The notes beneath the pieces were generated by a model. It made no database searches. It saw only the letters and a list, made by a program, of their open reading frames with translations, and was not told the origin of the DNA. Positions 4,978 to 6,530 of a stretch of DNA of 6,530 bases are shown piece by piece. This stretch comes from an uncultured Anaerolineales bacterium. Lineage in GTDB: Bacteria; Chloroflexota; Anaerolineae; Anaerolineales; Villigracilaceae. Location of the stretch: positions 1 through 6,530 of the forward strand of contig CALLJA010000397.1 of assembly GCA_938008865.1 (NCBI GenBank). The letters run 5' to 3'. Both the position numbers and the translations under genes were made by a program. Within the stretch, counting starts at the first letter, position 1. Every line of letters begins with the position of its first letter.

Positions 4978-5364
4978 TTAGCTTGTGGCCCTGTCAACAC
5001 TGTACGCCGCCCAGGCGTTGGCATGTTCCCATAACACCACCTTGAGCGCGGTGATGTTGGCCGCCCGGATGCGCCCACTCAGTGAGGTGGCCAGGATACG
5101 CGAGAAATGCTCGATGGACGGATTGAGCCCTGCGAACTCGGGCTTGTCGTTGAGCATCTGTTCCTTGTAGTAGCCGACGATCTCGTCGAGGTGTTTTTCC
5201 ACGTCCACGATATCGACCAGGTAGCCGTGCTGATCGAGGTCGCGGCCTTCGAGTTGCAGTTCGAGAGTGTAGTGATGCGAGTTGGGAAAATTCTCGGGAC
5301 CCCAATCCCCTCCGATCAGGAAATGGCGGGCGATGAATTCGCGGCGGACGGCAAGTGTGTACAT
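4978..5364 (-). CDS. 6-pyruvoyltetrahydropterin synthase / QueD-like protein with altered active site
   Basis: A complete 128-residue T-fold protein of the PTPS/QueD family. The layout is recognisable: EFIARHFL (9-16, zinc ligand His14), GPENFPNSHHYTLEL (22-36), GYLVD (47-51), NPSIEHF (81-87) and the terminal LWEHANAWAAY (111-121). Canonical QueD has CxxxHGH and an Asp-His pair. Here the Cys position is Glu24, the first His of HGH is Asn28 and the Asp-His position is Lys67-Glu68. The protein has no cysteine at all. Family members rearrange the side chain of dihydroneopterin triphosphate; a Cys-to-Glu swap is known in the PTPS-III folate branch, but the other changes point elsewhere. The start at 5362-5364 follows AGGAG by 5 nt. 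An upstream in-frame ATG at 5601 lies inside comB and is rejected. It sits 25 nt after comB. Confidence 0.85.
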   Translation of the reverse strand: MYTLAVRREFIARHFLIGGDWGPENFPNSHHYTLELQLEGRDLDQHGYLVDIVDVEKHLDEIVGYYKEQMLNDKPEFAGLNPSIEHFSRILATSLSGRIRAANITALKVVLWEHANAWAAYSVDRATS

Positions 5365-5389
5365 GAATGCTCCTGTGAAAAAAGTCGAA

Positions 5390-6076
5390 TTAGGGACGGA
5401 TGGCGCGCATAACGAAGCGGCCATCCTCCCTGGTGATGGGCATGGCAAAATCGAAGCGGTCCAGGTCGGTGCAAAGGTCGATGTCCGAGGTGGGGAAGAG
5501 GGTTTGATTCGGGACGAAATGCTGTTGGGCATCGCGTGAGTGACGGACGCGCTCCAGGTAGGGTGCCGCATCGGGCGACTGGCCGCGCAGGCAGGCTTCA
5601 AGGTATTCGGCGCAGGCCAGGTCTTCGTCGCCGCCCGCAGAAGAGGTTTGGCCCGTGATCACGAAGCTGACGGTTTCGGGCGCGAGTCGCCCCACGTAGC
5701 GGACAGTGGCGCCTGCCACGACAAAACTTGCGGCCAGCATCTGCTCCGCGCGGACGCTGCGCGTCACGCCCTGGGTGCCTGCGCTGGTGCGCTGCAGGAT
5801 GGCCCTGCCGCGCAGGTCGAGGAATTGGGTTTGGGTGGGGGAGTTGCCGAAGTCGAAGCCTTCGGGCGGGAGTCCGCCCACCTCGCCGCAGGCCAGCGCA
5901 TGGGGGATCTGACGCTTCAGAGTCAGCGCCTCCTCCACGCTGCTGACAGGCAGGATGTATTCCGCGCCCTGGCCGAAGGCGAAGGCGGCATTGGTGAAGG
6001 CGCGGATCACGTCGATGACGATGACCAGTCCCGTGGCTTCATGGCAGGTTTCGAGATTCGTGTAGTGAAATTTCAT
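5390..6076 (-). CDS. comB: 2-phosphosulfolactate phosphatase family protein (ComB-like)
   Basis: A complete 228-residue protein with the ComB family signatures: IVIDVIRAFTNA (19-30), LACGEVGGLPPEGFDFGNSP (61-80), LQRTSAGTQG (94-103) and VSFVITG followed by GGDEDLACAEYLEA (136-142, 148-161). In methanogens ComB is a Mg-dependent phosphatase that turns 2-phosphosulfolactate into sulfolactate on the way to coenzyme M. Homologues are common in bacteria that do not make coenzyme M, so the true substrate here is open; a related phosphorylated acid is possible. The residues seem intact, which favours an active enzyme. ATG 6074-6076 gives a plausible MKFHYTNLE N-terminus but has little Shine-Dalgarno. 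It lies 23 nt after the dehydrogenase and 25 nt before the PTPS-like gene, so it is probably co-transcribed. Confidence 0.9.
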   Translation of the reverse strand: MKFHYTNLETCHEATGLVIVIDVIRAFTNAAFAFGQGAEYILPVSSVEEALTLKRQIPHALACGEVGGLPPEGFDFGNSPTQTQFLDLRGRAILQRTSAGTQGVTRSVRAEQMLAASFVVAGATVRYVGRLAPETVSFVITGQTSSAGGDEDLACAEYLEACLRGQSPDAAPYLERVRHSRDAQQHFVPNQTLFPTSDIDLCTDLDRFDFAMPITREDGRFVMRAIRP

Positions 6077-6099
6077 ACATTAGCCGACGACGTGAATCC

Positions 6100-6530
6100 C
6101 TAATAATCGAACATCACCTGGATCGTCTCGTGCGGACGCTCGTCCAGCAGGCGATAGGCTTCAGCGGCCCGATCCAGCGGGAAGCGCTGCGTGATCCAGC
6201 GCTCGGGGCGGATGCGCGTCAGGGCTTGCCAGGCGACCTCGAAGCGGCGGGACTTGTCCCAGCGGGCGCTCAAGGCGGGGGCGATGGTGCTGACTTGCGA
6301 CGAGATTAGCTGGATGCGGGAGCGGTGGAAGGCTCCGCCCAGATCGAGCGCGGCACGCTTCTCACCATACCACGAACCGATCACGACGCGGCCCGAGAAG
6401 CGCGTCAACGCGATGGCGTCGTCCAGCGCGGAGGGCGCGCCGCTGACTTCGAGAGTCAGGTCCGCGCCGTCGGGCAAGTAGTCCCTGACCTGGTCGCGGA
6501 AATCGGGCTGGCTCGAGTCGAAGGAGCGCA
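6100..6530 (-). CDS. Zinc-type alcohol dehydrogenase (MDR superfamily), C-terminal part
   Basis: The frame is open to the right edge of the window, so only the last 142 residues or so are visible; the N-terminal catalytic half with the zinc ligands lies outside. What is seen is the end of the nucleotide-binding Rossmann domain, with ADLTLEVSGAPSALDDAIAL and GRVVIGSWYG, then FHRSRIQLISSQVSTIAP and SARWDKSRRFEVAWQAL. The C-terminal piece, RFPLDRAAEAYRLLDERP, is typical of medium-chain dehydrogenases. Such enzymes oxidise an alcohol with NAD(P). I recall this SSQVSTI..RWDK type beside PTPS-like and glycosyltransferase genes in other bacteria, which fits this operon. TTG at 6477 is an internal codon, not the start. 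The TAG stop is 23 nt before comB, making this the first visible gene of the operon. Confidence 0.88.
   Translation of the reverse strand, partial: RSFDSSQPDFRDQVRDYLPDGADLTLEVSGAPSALDDAIALTRFSGRVVIGSWYGEKRAALDLGGAFHRSRIQLISSQVSTIAPALSARWDKSRRFEVAWQALTRIRPERWITQRFPLDRAAEAYRLLDERPHETIQVMFDY

Noticed and set aside
5365..5601. N-terminal extension of the PTPS-like protein from ATG 5601
   Set aside because: It overlaps the end of comB in another frame on the same strand, and its residues are low-complexity Pro/Ser/Arg. The start at 5364 has AGGAG at a good distance.
5540..6103. + strand open frame of 187 codons opposite comB
   Set aside because: It lies wholly antisense to a gene with clear ComB motifs and shows no recognisable domain.

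Overview
The window looks like chromosomal DNA from a bacterium of the phylum Chloroflexota, probably class Anaerolineae. This rests on the three-domain SLH tail with a cysteine pair in each domain, GC-rich coding sequence, several starts with little or no Shine-Dalgarno, and hairpin repeats with GGTGGTCGAGTAG arms. The assignment comes from memory of such genomes, not from a search.

Left part (1-1640, + strand): the 3' end of a gene for a surface protein carrying a haem c attachment motif (CQVCH) and three SLH domains. Two complete, tandemly duplicated CspA-type cold shock transcription units follow. Each has its own extended -10 promoter, a leader of about 130 nt, a 70-residue protein and a strong intrinsic terminator. 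The leaders share a conserved block at the predicted 5' end. They also share a hairpin whose paired bases have changed together, a U-rich run, and a CCUCC element complementary to the Shine-Dalgarno.

Middle part (1657-3876, - strand): a permuted papain-like (YiiX/NlpC-P60-type) hydrolase converges on the second csp gene, with a bidirectional terminator between them. Upstream is a 212-bp non-coding miniature element with inverted termini and 8-bp direct flanks. It has inserted into the U-tract of the terminator of a RhlE-type DEAD-box RNA helicase. Two Csp proteins and an RNA helicase lie within 3 kb; all are RNA-remodelling proteins of the kind used in cold acclimation.

Right part (3908-6530, - strand): four closely spaced genes read zinc-type alcohol dehydrogenase (cut by the window edge), ComB-like 2-phosphosulfolactate phosphatase, PTPS/QueD-like protein and GT4 glycosyltransferase. 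Gaps are 23, 25 and 35 nt, so they look like one operon. The PTPS-like protein has no cysteine and lacks several canonical residues. The set suggests a small-molecule pathway, perhaps for a glycosylated pterin-like or phospho-acid compound, but the product cannot be read from the sequence. The helicase has its own promoter at the end of this operon, with the -10 overlapping the glycosyltransferase stop codon.
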